Assembly: GCA_038237895.1 (NCBI GenBank)
Contig: JBBRYE010000057.1
Location: 1 to 21,097, forward strand
Length of the DNA stretch: 21,097 bases
Reading direction: 5' to 3'
Source: Pseudopedobacter sp038237895
Lineage (GTDB): Bacteria > Bacteroidota > Bacteroidia > Sphingobacteriales > Sphingobacteriaceae
Shown here: positions 5,572 to 14,045 of the stretch, piece by piece
Position numbering within the stretch: the first letter of the stretch is position 1
Layout: each line of letters begins with the position of its first letter
Program-made: the position numbers and the translations under genes
The notes under the pieces: generated by a model
What the model was told of the DNA's origin: nothing
What the model saw: only the letters and a program-made list of their open reading frames with translations
Databases searched by the model: none

Positions 5572-8500
5572 ATGAAAAAATTAATACTCTTATTCTTTCT
5601 GTTAGGATTTGTTTCCTTTTTAAAAGCTCAGGAAACTTATCCTGTAAATGGTTCGGCAGATTTTAGAACCGGACAGTTTGCTTTTACCAATGCAACCATT
5701 GTTGTTAATGCAGATCAAACCATTACCAATGGTGTTTTATTGATAAAAAACAATAAAATTGAAAACGTGGGATCAGGCATAGCCATACCAAAAGGTTATG
5801 TTGTGGTAGATTTAAAAGGCAAATTTATTTATCCCTCTTTAATAGATGCTTTTTCTAGTTATGGTTTGCCAGAAGCACCACGTCAAAGCTTTAATTTCAG
5901 AAGTGCACCAGTTTTTACCTCTACAAAGGAAGGTGCTTATAACTGGAACGAAGCGATAAGACCAGAGATGCATGCCAATACAATTTTTAATATAGATGCT
6001 AAAAAAGCAGAAGACCTAAAGAAAAGCGGATTTGGAACTGTAAATTCAATTATTAAAGATGGCATTGCTCGCGGAACATCCGTAGCAGTTACATTAGCAA
6101 CAGAAAGCCCAAACTTGGTTGTTTTAAAAGGACAAACTGCTGCAAATTATTCGTTTAATAAGGGAAGTGCAAAAACAAATTATCCGGCTTCTTTAATGGG
6201 CGCCATTGCCTTAATTAGACAAACCTATTTAGATGCACAATGGTATAAAGGCCAAACTAAAGAATATAATATTTCTTTAGATGAATTTAATCAACAACAA
6301 AGTTTACCCCAAATATTTGAAGTTGGTAATTGGGAAGATATTTTAAGGGCTAATAAAATTGCCGAAGAATTTAACAAAAATTATATTTTTAAATCTGGTG
6401 GCGATGAATATCAAAGAATAGACGCCATCAGGGCAACAGGAGCCAAATATATTATCTCGTTAAATTTTCCGAAAGCTTTTGATGTAGAAGACCCTGCAGA
6501 TGCAAAAAGTGTGACCTATGCCCAAATGAAAAATTGGGAATTAGCACCCACCAACCCTGCGGTAATGGAAAAAGCAGGAGTTGATTTTGCAATTACTGCT
6601 GCAGATTTAGAAAGTACAAAAGATTTGTGGACCAATCTAAGAATTGCTATTGATAATGGTCTTAGTGTAAAACAAGCATTAAAATCTTTAACAGAGTCAC
6701 CAGCTAAAATGTTAGGAATTGATGCAATGGTAGGCACTTTATCTAAAGGTAAAGAAGCTAATTTTTTAATTACCTCAGATTCTTTATTCAAAAAAGGAAA
6801 TATCATTTTTGAAAATTGGGTACAAGGACAAAGAAATATTGTAGCTCAAATGGATGTAAAAGACCTAAGGGGAGATTACAATTTAGTTATAGCTGGTATT
6901 GGCGCCATGACCATGAAAGTTGGTGGAACCATTGGTGCTTATGATTTAAATATTGAACGTACCGGAACAGACAGTGTTAAAGTGAAAGGGACGCTAGGCA
7001 GAAACGGCGATTTGATAAACGCGTTTTTTAATCTTAAGAAAAATCCAACAGGAGATATTCGTTTATCAGGTTATTTAGATAAAACCAATCCAATAACTTT
7101 TAAAGGAGAAGCGATTACCGCAGATGGTATAAATAGTAAATGGACAGCCTCATTAACCTCCGCTTTTAAGGATAAAGAAAAGAAGGATGAGCCAAAGACT
7201 ACTCCAAAATTAGGAACTGTTGTTTATCCTTTTGTTGCTTTTGGAAATAAAGAAGTGCCAAAACAAGAAACTGTTTTATTTAAAAATGCCACCGTTTGGA
7301 CAAATGAGAAAGAAGGCATTTTAACAAATACCGATGTTTTGATAGAAAACGGAAAGATTAAAAGTATTGGAAAAAATTTATCTGCCGGTAATGCAAAAAT
7401 AATTGATGCAACAGGTAAACATCTAACTCCTGGAATTATTGATGAACATTCTCATATTGCCATAAGCAGAGGTGTAAATGAAGGAACACAAGCCGTAACA
7501 TCAGAAGTGAGAATTGGAGATGTTGTAGATGCGGAGGATATTGATATTTACCGTCAGTTGGCGGGCGGGGTAACCACTTCCCATCTTTTACATGGTTCTG
7601 CAAACCCTATTGGTGGCCAAACCCAACTTATTAAATTAAGATGGGGACAAACACCTGAAGAAATGAAGTTTGCAGGTTGGGAAGGTTTTATCAAGTTTGC
7701 TTTAGGAGAAAACGTAAAACAAAGTAACGCTGGTGATTTTAATAGCATCCGTTTTCCTCAAACCCGTATGGGCGTAGAGCAAGTTTATGTAGATGCTTTT
7801 ACCAGAGCAAAAGAATACAAAGCAGCATGGGCAAGTTATAATGGTAGCAAAAATAAATCGGGTTTAACCCCACCAAGAAAAGATTTAGAACTAGATGCCT
7901 TGGTAGAAATTTTAAATGATACTCGACATATTACTTGCCACTCTTATGTACAATCAGAAATAAATATGCTGATGCATGTTGCAGACACTATGGGTTTCAA
8001 GATTAATACTTTCACTCATATATTAGAAGGTTATAAAGTAGCTGATAAAATGGCGGCAAGAGGTATTGCGGGTTCTACTTTTTCTGATTGGTGGGCTTAT
8101 AAAATGGAAGTTTGGGATGCCATTCCTTATAACGGAAAGTTAATGCATGATGCTGGCGTGTTGGTCGCTTTTAATTCTGATGATGCTGAAATGGCAAGAA
8201 GATTAAATCAAGAAGCTGGCAAAGCAGTAAAATATGGTAAAGTGAGCGAAGAGGAAGCTTTCAAATTTGTTACCCTTAATCCTGCAAAAATGCTGCATAT
8301 AGATAATAAAGTTGGCAGTTTAAAAGCTGGAAAAGATGCCGATGTGGTACTTTGGTCTGATAATCCATTATCGGTTTATGCCAAAGCTGAAAAAACATTT
8401 GTAGACGGTGTAAATTATTGGGATTTAGATAAAGATGCTCAAAAGCAGGCTGATTTAAAAAAGGAAGAAGGCAGATTAATTCAGAAAATGATAGATTCTA

Positions 8501-8607
8501 AAAACGGTGGTAGCAGAACGCAACGTCCAACATTTACAAGACCAAGTTTAGACACTTGCGATACTATTGAAGAAGATTATCAAACTAAAGCTAACTCAAG
8601 TAATTAA
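5572..8607 (+). CDS. Secreted tandem amidohydrolase-family protein (degenerate N-half, active-looking C-half)
   Basis: A 1011-residue exported protein. The signal peptide spans residues 1-19 (hydrophobic core, ending KAQ). Two amidohydrolase-like units are joined by a beta-rich segment at about 430-560. In the N-terminal unit (about 25-425) the strand that should carry HxH reads IDAFSSYG, so the metal site is lost. In the C-terminal unit (about 565-985) the ligands are present: His626 and His628 (DEHSH), His790 (TCHSY), His816 (FTHIL) and Asp870 (FNSDD), as in imidazolonepropionase-like amidohydrolases. Both units end with the same signature (PAKMLGID...GTLSKGKEANF and PAKMLHID...GSLKAGKDADV), which supports an internal duplication. 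It is followed after 21 bases by a second such gene, so an operon is likely. The substrate, perhaps a peptide or cyclic amide, is not determined. Confidence 0.9.
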   Translation: MKKLILLFFLLGFVSFLKAQETYPVNGSADFRTGQFAFTNATIVVNADQTITNGVLLIKNNKIENVGSGIAIPKGYVVVDLKGKFIYPSLIDAFSSYGLPEAPRQSFNFRSAPVFTSTKEGAYNWNEAIRPEMHANTIFNIDAKKAEDLKKSGFGTVNSIIKDGIARGTSVAVTLATESPNLVVLKGQTAANYSFNKGSAKTNYPASLMGAIALIRQTYLDAQWYKGQTKEYNISLDEFNQQQSLPQIFEVGNWEDILRANKIAEEFNKNYIFKSGGDEYQRIDAIRATGAKYIISLNFPKAFDVEDPADAKSVTYAQMKNWELAPTNPAVMEKAGVDFAITAADLESTKDLWTNLRIAIDNGLSVKQALKSLTESPAKMLGIDAMVGTLSKGKEANFLITSDSLFKKGNIIFENWVQGQRNIVAQMDVKDLRGDYNLVIAGIGAMTMKVGGTIGAYDLNIERTGTDSVKVKGTLGRNGDLINAFFNLKKNPTGDIRLSGYLDKTNPITFKGEAITADGINSKWTASLTSAFKDKEKKDEPKTTPKLGTVVYPFVAFGNKEVPKQETVLFKNATVWTNEKEGILTNTDVLIENGKIKSIGKNLSAGNAKIIDATGKHLTPGIIDEHSHIAISRGVNEGTQAVTSEVRIGDVVDAEDIDIYRQLAGGVTTSHLLHGSANPIGGQTQLIKLRWGQTPEEMKFAGWEGFIKFALGENVKQSNAGDFNSIRFPQTRMGVEQVYVDAFTRAKEYKAAWASYNGSKNKSGLTPPRKDLELDALVEILNDTRHITCHSYVQSEINMLMHVADTMGFKINTFTHILEGYKVADKMAARGIAGSTFSDWWAYKMEVWDAIPYNGKLMHDAGVLVAFNSDDAEMARRLNQEAGKAVKYGKVSEEEAFKFVTLNPAKMLHIDNKVGSLKAGKDADVVLWSDNPLSVYAKAEKTFVDGVNYWDLDKDAQKQADLKKEEGRLIQKMIDSKNGGSRTQRPTFTRPSLDTCDTIEEDYQTKANSSN

Positions 8608-8628
8608 TCGTCATTTAGAATTTAGATC

Positions 8629-9933
8629 ATGAAAAAATTTATATATCAATTTATTTACTTGAGCATTGCAACAACCACTGTTTTTGCCCAAGCAACTATA
8701 TCGCCAGTAAAGCCTCAGAACCAAACTATTGCTATTGTTGGTGGTACCATTCATATTGGTAACGGTAAGGTAATAGAAAACGGAACTATCATTTTTTCTA
8801 ACGGAAAAATCACCGAAGTAAAAGAAGGAAATTCTCAACCACAAGGCATTATGGTAGTACAAGCTCAGGGCAAACAAATTTACCCTGGGTTTATCGCCCC
8901 TGTAAATGACATGGGTTTAATAGAAGTAGAATCTGTAAGAGCAACAAGAGATGATGCCGAAACAGGAAGTATCAATCCTCATGTTCGTTCTTTAGTTGCT
9001 TATAATACAGATTCTCGTATTATACCAACCGTGAGGGCTAACGGAACGCTTCTTTCGCAACCAACACCGCAAGGCGGTTTAGTTTCTGGCACCTCTTCCA
9101 TTGTTCAGTTAGATGCCTGGAATTGGGAAGACGCTGCTTATAAAGCAGATATGGGAGTTCATTTTAATTGGCCAACATCAAGAGCAAGTGGAGGAGGTAG
9201 GAGATTTGGTGGCCCAACCTTATCAGAAGAGCAACAAAAAGAACGTTATCAAAACCAAATTGCAGAAATCAAAACTTATTTTGCACAGGCAAAAGCTTAT
9301 TCAGAACAAAACCCAACTATTATTAACGAGCGTTTTGAAGCGATGAAAGGTTTGTTTAACGGCACAAAAAAGGCTTTTGTAAATGTTAGCAAGCAAAAGG
9401 ATATCATTGTTGCGGTTAAATTTTTCGAAGATTTTGGAATTACTCCAGTTTTGGTAGGTGCAGAAGAAGCGGTTGATATCACCGCATTTTTAAAGGAGCA
9501 TAATGTGCCAATTATTATGTATAAAAGCCAATCTTTGCCAGGCAATACAGATGATGACGTTTACCTTCCGTATAAAAACGCAAAGATTTTGCATGATGCA
9601 GGTTTGCTTATTGCAATGAGTATTGATGGCTATTGGCGACAACGTAACCTTCCGTTTATGGCAGGTACTGCGGCTGCCTATGGTTTAAGCAAGGAAGAGG
9701 CTTTAGCTTTAATTACCTCTAATACAGCCAAAATATTAGGTATTGATAATAGAACCGGAACTTTAGAAGTAGGTAAAGATGCCAATATCATTATCTCTAG
9801 CGGCGACGCCTTAGATATGAGAACCAATAATATTGAAGGTGCTTTTATACAAGGCAGGATGATCGATTTAAATAACGTTCAAAAAGAATTGTATAAAAAA
9901 TATGCAGATAAATATGGCATTAAGGCTGATTAG
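8629..9933 (+). CDS. Secreted amidohydrolase-family protein lacking the HxH metal motif
   Basis: A 434-residue exported protein with a signal peptide over about residues 1-20 (ending VFAQ), whose body matches one amidohydrolase unit. The start of the fold aligns with both halves of the preceding protein (GGTIHIGNGKVIENGTIIF, then QIYPGFIAPVND). Where an active enzyme has HxH, this one reads APVNDMG. The later His ligands are also not recognisable, although an Asp is kept in LIAMSIDGYW. The C-terminal signature TAKILGIDNRTGTLEVGKDA is well preserved. It is probably catalytically inactive by the usual metal mechanism and may act as a partner or scaffold for the upstream protein. The 21-base gap to the upstream gene suggests co-transcription, and two terminator-like hairpins follow. 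Confidence 0.88.
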   Translation: MKKFIYQFIYLSIATTTVFAQATISPVKPQNQTIAIVGGTIHIGNGKVIENGTIIFSNGKITEVKEGNSQPQGIMVVQAQGKQIYPGFIAPVNDMGLIEVESVRATRDDAETGSINPHVRSLVAYNTDSRIIPTVRANGTLLSQPTPQGGLVSGTSSIVQLDAWNWEDAAYKADMGVHFNWPTSRASGGGRRFGGPTLSEEQQKERYQNQIAEIKTYFAQAKAYSEQNPTIINERFEAMKGLFNGTKKAFVNVSKQKDIIVAVKFFEDFGITPVLVGAEEAVDITAFLKEHNVPIIMYKSQSLPGNTDDDVYLPYKNAKILHDAGLLIAMSIDGYWRQRNLPFMAGTAAAYGLSKEEALALITSNTAKILGIDNRTGTLEVGKDANIIISSGDALDMRTNNIEGAFIQGRMIDLNNVQKELYKKYADKYGIKAD

Positions 9934-9953
9934 TATTTTACTACTTAACAGAT

Positions 9954-9986
9954 AGATTTACGAAGTTTTAAAAACTTCGTAAATCT
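9954..9986 (+). terminator. Terminator-like hairpin after the amidohydrolase pair
   Basis: AGATTTACGAAGTTTT at 9954-9969 is followed almost directly by its exact complement at 9971-9986. The innermost A/T pairs must open to form a loop, leaving a stem of roughly 13 pairs. Only a short T-run (TCTTTTCC) follows. It lies 20 bases after the stop codon of the second amidohydrolase. Confidence 0.65.
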
Positions 9987-10003
9987 TTTCCGCTAGGACA
10001 AAC

Positions 10004-10040
10004 AACTCTCTGAAATTAAGTTTTTAGGGAGTTTTTTTTT
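10004..10040 (+). terminator. Rho-independent terminator
   Basis: AACTCTCT (10004-10011) pairs with AGGGAGTT (10026-10033), including one G-U pair, around a 14-base loop. An uninterrupted run of T's follows (10032-10040). This is the stronger of two successive terminators closing the amidohydrolase operon and shields the kinase gene from read-through. Confidence 0.75.
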
Positions 10041-10172
10041 GGATACCGTTAAGAATACTCTTAATGACAACCTTACCAAAAATTCTATAAAAAGAAATTT
10101 TATACTTTTAAAATACAAATCCTACCTAAAAATTACAATTTAATTAAGTAATTAAGCTTAAAGTAAAATTAA

Positions 10173-10180
10173 TATCTTTG
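10173..10180 (+). promoter_or_regulatory. Probable promoter -7 element for the hybrid kinase
   Basis: TATCTTTG matches the Bacteroidota -7 element TANNTTTG and lies 19 bases before the ATG at 10200, giving a short 5' UTR. No clear TTTG at -33. The preceding 60 bases are AT-rich with repeated TTAATTAAG words. Confidence 0.5.
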
Positions 10181-10199
10181 AATTGCTTAATTAAAAAAA

Positions 10200-12371
10200 A
10201 TGGCTAACAAAGGAAATAAGACGATTAACTATCGATACATATTAATTGCGGTATTTACTTTTGCTTTGGTGCAATTAGTTTATTTGGCTATGCACAGAAA
10301 AGAGGTTTTAAATAACCTTTATCAATCTGTTAATCAATTAAGCGATAACAGTTTAGCTGTTAATGATATAAATACAAGTGTTGATTATTTATTTAATATA
10401 GAAAATAAGTTTCGGTTATATGTAAATACACGAAATCCTCTTTATTTTCAAGAATATAAATCGCAACTTTTATTATTAGGATACAAACTTAATAGCCTTC
10501 AGGAATTTCGTAAACAAAAATTAAGTGCCTCAAAAAACTTAAAATCTATACTTGAGGTTAAGAAAAGAAATACCGATATATACATCAGGCTTAAAGCCAT
10601 TAATGACTCTTTACTATTAGCCACCAATAAATTAAGCGAAATAGACAAAAATGAGACTATATATTTTAAACCATTTAAAATTACCGATATACAATCCATT
10701 TTATCGCAAAAAGCAGATACTGCTGTTCAATTAAACAATACACCTAAAAAAGGACTTTTTAAACGTATTGGCGCCGCATTAGTAAACAAAAATACCTCAA
10801 CCTCTGATACCATTATTACAAAGAATAACAACTTGGTTAAGAACACTAAAATTACTCAAGATAGTTTATCTCTTCTTAAGTTGAACAACCTTTTTAAACA
10901 AAGCATTACTAAACTAATTGCTAATCAAACCTTAGTTAAAGCCCGAGAAAACATGATTATTGCCTCAAATATGAATTTGTTAGACGAGCTTTTAACCATA
11001 CTTAAAGATTTAAAAACAGAAGAATATAATATAAATATAGCTAATGCGGGCAAATCCAGGACAAATGCAACAATCAGCCTAAAATCATTAAATAATGATA
11101 CACGGATAGTTTTAATTTTAGCTTTAATTTTGGCGATAATTATCCTATTTAATATTTGGCGTTTATATACTTTCGAAAATGATCTTGTTAAAGCAAAAAA
11201 TGAAGCGGTTAAGCAAACTCAATTAAAAAGAGATTATTTGGCACATCTAAGCCATGAAATAAGAACGCCTCTTAATTCTATTATTGGCTTTTCTTCGCAA
11301 TTGGCAAACAACCCTAGCAAAGAAGAACAAAATTCTTATATAGGCGCCATAACAGAATCTTCTCAAATGTTACTTTCTTTGGTTAACGATGTTTTAGATT
11401 TAACAAAATTAGAATCCGGAAAATTAAATCTTAATTGCACTAATTTTTATCCTAAAAAAGCTATTGAGGACGTGGTTAAAGCACTAAAAGTTTTAGCAGA
11501 AAGCAAAAAGCTTGATATGACAGCAAATTTCTTTTATGAAGATGATATCGTTATAAATGGTGACGAATATCGTTTTAAACAAGTACTTGTAAACCTGTTA
11601 AACAATGCGATTAAATTTACCAGTACTGGCTCAGTTAGTGTGAACTGTAAATTAGTTGGTGCTACAAATATTTGTTTAGAAATTATAGATTCTGGAATTG
11701 GGATTTCGAAACAGAACATTGTGGTTTTATTTGATGAATTTACACAAGTGTTGGATGATAATTCGGAAAATAGAAAAGATGGAAGCGGCTTAGGTTTAAG
11801 TATTACTAAGAAAATAATAGAGGCTCAAAACGGAACCATAAAAGTAGAAAGTGAGTTTGGCAAAGGATCAAAATTTATCGTAAATATTCCATTTTCTGTT
11901 GCAGATAATCTCACGACTTATAAGGATGTTAATTTAGATGAAAAAAATATTTCCGCTTTTAATGATAAAAATTTTATAGAATTAGGTGTTAAAAAGGTGT
12001 TAATTGTTGATGATAATTTATTAAATATTAAGCTATTAACGCTTTTATTAAAAAAATGGAACGTCTCTTTTGATGAAGCAGCAAACGGAGAAATTGCTTA
12101 TCAGCTTTTTGAAGATAATGATTATGACGCTATATTAACCGATATTCAGATGCCGGTAATGAATGGTGTAGAGTTGACTAAAAAAATTAGAAATTATAAC
12201 AACTCTGATAAAGCAAACATTCCTATTTATGCTGTAACAGCAAATGCAATATCTGAGGAACTAGCGGGTTATATTGCTGTAGGGATGAATGGGCATATTC
12301 TTAAACCTTTTCAAGAACACACACTTTATCAAACTTTGTTAAACATTAATATACAACAAGCTGCCTTATAA
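10200..12371 (+). CDS. Hybrid sensor histidine kinase/response regulator
   Basis: A 723-residue inner-membrane two-component protein. TM1 is at about 13-31 and TM2 at about 303-323. Between them lies a helical extracytoplasmic sensor of roughly 270 residues with no domain I can name with confidence; FRLYVNTRNPLYFQEYKSQL slightly resembles CHASE3-type or four-helix-bundle sensors. Then follow a short coiled coil, HisKA with phospho-acceptor His352 (LSHEIRTPLNS), and HATPase with N box NLLNNAIKFT (465-474), G1 DSGIGIS (Asp497) and G2 GSGLGLS (528-534). The C-terminal receiver has acidic pocket Asp604/Asp605, phospho-acceptor Asp648 (LTDIQMP) and Lys702 (LKPF). All catalytic residues are present. 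There is no HPt domain or output domain, so phosphotransfer to another protein is expected. It stands alone, and its relation to the convergent pectin genes is unknown. Confidence 0.95.
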   Translation: MANKGNKTINYRYILIAVFTFALVQLVYLAMHRKEVLNNLYQSVNQLSDNSLAVNDINTSVDYLFNIENKFRLYVNTRNPLYFQEYKSQLLLLGYKLNSLQEFRKQKLSASKNLKSILEVKKRNTDIYIRLKAINDSLLLATNKLSEIDKNETIYFKPFKITDIQSILSQKADTAVQLNNTPKKGLFKRIGAALVNKNTSTSDTIITKNNNLVKNTKITQDSLSLLKLNNLFKQSITKLIANQTLVKARENMIIASNMNLLDELLTILKDLKTEEYNINIANAGKSRTNATISLKSLNNDTRIVLILALILAIIILFNIWRLYTFENDLVKAKNEAVKQTQLKRDYLAHLSHEIRTPLNSIIGFSSQLANNPSKEEQNSYIGAITESSQMLLSLVNDVLDLTKLESGKLNLNCTNFYPKKAIEDVVKALKVLAESKKLDMTANFFYEDDIVINGDEYRFKQVLVNLLNNAIKFTSTGSVSVNCKLVGATNICLEIIDSGIGISKQNIVVLFDEFTQVLDDNSENRKDGSGLGLSITKKIIEAQNGTIKVESEFGKGSKFIVNIPFSVADNLTTYKDVNLDEKNISAFNDKNFIELGVKKVLIVDDNLLNIKLLTLLLKKWNVSFDEAANGEIAYQLFEDNDYDAILTDIQMPVMNGVELTKKIRNYNNSDKANIPIYAVTANAISEELAGYIAVGMNGHILKPFQEHTLYQTLLNINIQQAAL

Positions 12372-12428
12372 TTTATTAATTATTATGATTAAAGTCCATA
12401 AAAAGGAGACACTATAAGTAATTTCATA

Positions 12429-12460
12429 AAAAAAGCCAGAAAAAATTTGCTGGCTTTTTT
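12429..12460. terminator. Bidirectional terminator between the kinase and uxaC
   Basis: AAAAAAGCCAG (12429-12439) pairs with CTGGCTTTTTT (12450-12460) around a 10-base loop. The flanking A and T runs give a U-tract in both directions. The kinase gene ends at 12371 from the left and uxaC ends at 12486 from the right, so it serves both convergent units. Confidence 0.85.
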
Positions 12461-12485
12461 GTAAGCGTAATTTTGAATTAGTGTT

Positions 12486-13895
12486 TTACAACCCAAAATA
12501 GGCTTTAGCATTGTTATAACTAATATCCTGAACAATTTTCCCAATCCATTTTTCATCATCTGGAATTTGTCCGTTTTCCATTTCACTCCCCAATAAATTA
12601 CAAAGAATTCTTCTAAAATACTCATGGCGTGGGAAAGAAAGGAAACTTCTAGAATCGGTTAACATCCCTACAAAAGTGCTTAAAACACCCATATTAGAAA
12701 GCGAATTCAACTGGCTTTCCATTCCATTTTTTTGATCGTTAAACCACCAACCAGATCCAAATTGTACTTTGCCTATCGTTTTACCATCTGCAAAATTACT
12801 GGTCATGGCAGCAAAAGCATCATTATCCGCACCGTTTAAGTTATAGATTATAGTTTTCGCTAACTGATCATCCAAACTTAAGTTTCCTAAAAAATTGGAT
12901 AAGCTTTTTGCTTGAGCATAATCGCCAATAGAATCATAACCTGTATCTGGACCCAACTTGCGCATCATCCCATGATTATTATTTCTAATTGCACCTAAAT
13001 GGAATTGTTGAACCCAACCTTTTTCATGGTAAATTTTACAAACTTCCGTTAAAACATAACCCGCAAATGCATCTGTATCAGAAAATGAATCTATCTCCCC
13101 TTTTAAAAGTTGAACATATTCTGTTTTTTGAGCATCAGTTAAAGTCAGCTTGTTAGGAATTGTATTTAATCCGTGATCAGAGATTGACGCTCCGTGTGCT
13201 GCAAAATATTCAATTCTATTTCTTAAAGCAGTAATTAAACTTGCTACATCAGTAATTTCGATATTTGCAGCAGCACCTAATTTTTTGATATATGCTCTAT
13301 AAGAATTTATATCATCTGTTATCATTAATGATTTGTCCGGACGAAAAGAAGGTTTAACTTTTACCTCAAAACCGCTATTCATCAATGTTTTGTGATGTTC
13401 TAAACTATCAGAAGGGTCATCAGTTGTTCCCACCATTTTCACATTAAACTTTTTTAATAAGCCTTGTGTAGAAAAATCATCTTGAGCTAATAACTGGTTA
13501 CAATGCTGATAAATTTCTTTAGCAGAGTTTTCATTTAAATATTCGTTAATACCAAATGGGTTTTTAAGTTCCATGTGGCTCCAATGAAAAAGTGGATTTC
13601 TCACTGTTGCCGGGACAACTTTTGCCCAAGCCATAAATTTTTCCTCATCAGAAGCATCTCCTGTAATAAAACGTTCATTAACACCCAAAGTACGCATGGC
13701 TCTCCATTTATAATGATCGCCTTTTAACCAAATTTCTGTTAAGTTTTTAAACTTTTTTGCCTCTGCTATTTCTTGTGGAGGCAAGTGATTATGGTAATCG
13801 ATAATGGGCATATCTTTAGCATAATCATGGTAAAGTGCTTTTGCCTTATTACTATATAAAAGAAAATCTTCGGGAATAACTGCTCCGTTTTTCAT
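12486..13895 (-). CDS. uxaC: Uronate (glucuronate/galacturonate) isomerase UxaC
   Basis: Cytoplasmic isomerase that converts D-galacturonate to D-tagaturonate (and D-glucuronate to D-fructuronate), the first intracellular step of galacturonate use. Its 469 residues match the usual family length of about 470. The N-terminal part carries PIIDYHNHLPP with metal-binding His35 and His37, followed by LKGDHYKWRAMRTLGV, a family hallmark. Later segments LGAIRNNNHGMMRKLGPDTG and MLTDSRSFLSFPRHEYFRR are also typical of UxaC. The ATG at 13895 is the natural start. It is the last gene of the galacturonate unit, separated from uxaA by 150 bases that hold an imperfect inverted repeat, and ends at a bidirectional terminator. 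Confidence 0.97.
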   Translation of the reverse strand: MKNGAVIPEDFLLYSNKAKALYHDYAKDMPIIDYHNHLPPQEIAEAKKFKNLTEIWLKGDHYKWRAMRTLGVNERFITGDASDEEKFMAWAKVVPATVRNPLFHWSHMELKNPFGINEYLNENSAKEIYQHCNQLLAQDDFSTQGLLKKFNVKMVGTTDDPSDSLEHHKTLMNSGFEVKVKPSFRPDKSLMITDDINSYRAYIKKLGAAANIEITDVASLITALRNRIEYFAAHGASISDHGLNTIPNKLTLTDAQKTEYVQLLKGEIDSFSDTDAFAGYVLTEVCKIYHEKGWVQQFHLGAIRNNNHGMMRKLGPDTGYDSIGDYAQAKSLSNFLGNLSLDDQLAKTIIYNLNGADNDAFAAMTSNFADGKTIGKVQFGSGWWFNDQKNGMESQLNSLSNMGVLSTFVGMLTDSRSFLSFPRHEYFRRILCNLLGSEMENGQIPDDEKWIGKIVQDISYNNAKAYFGL

Positions 13896-13940
13896 ATTTT
13901 GTTTTGGTTCTTTGTAATTTATTTAATGATGATTTTGCTG

Positions 13941-14030
13941 CGTCACCTTGAGGAACGAAAGGTCTCACAAATAAGTAACCACTTTATTAATCTTCAATAC
14001 AAGTGTGATGTTTCCTTCGTCAACATGACG
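13941..14030. repeat. Imperfect inverted repeat between uxaA and uxaC
   Basis: The left arm at 13941-13968 begins cgtcaccttgaggaacgaaa, and the right arm at 14003-14030 ends tcgtcaacatgacg. About 20 of the 28 positions are complementary, with a 34-base centre. From memory the arms resemble the dispersed intergenic 'cgtca...tgaggaacgaa' elements that recur in Pedobacter-type genomes. It could fold in the uxaA-uxaC message and modulate downstream expression. There is no ORF within it. Confidence 0.6.
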
Positions 14031-14045
14031 AAAAAATTCAATTTT

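Noticed and set aside
6516..6806. A 96-codon antisense frame inside the large amidohydrolase gene
   Set aside because: A shadow of the coding strand: its composition mirrors the sense codons and it has no promoter or domain.
8611..8877. A minus-strand 88-codon frame opposite the start of the second amidohydrolase
   Set aside because: It lies opposite the signal peptide and first strands of a confident gene and carries no domain or control signals.
9113..9346. An open frame of 77 codons inside the second amidohydrolase gene
   Set aside because: It overlaps a well-supported coding frame, has a low-complexity Lys/Gln composition and no recognisable domain.
9934..10199. A possible RNA gene in the spacer before the kinase
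   Set aside because: The structure present is explained by two successive terminators and a promoter; no tRNA-like or known ncRNA fold is visible.
12389..12625. A minus-strand frame overlapping the 3' end of uxaC and the terminator
   Set aside because: It runs through the bidirectional terminator and is out of frame with the clear UxaC protein.
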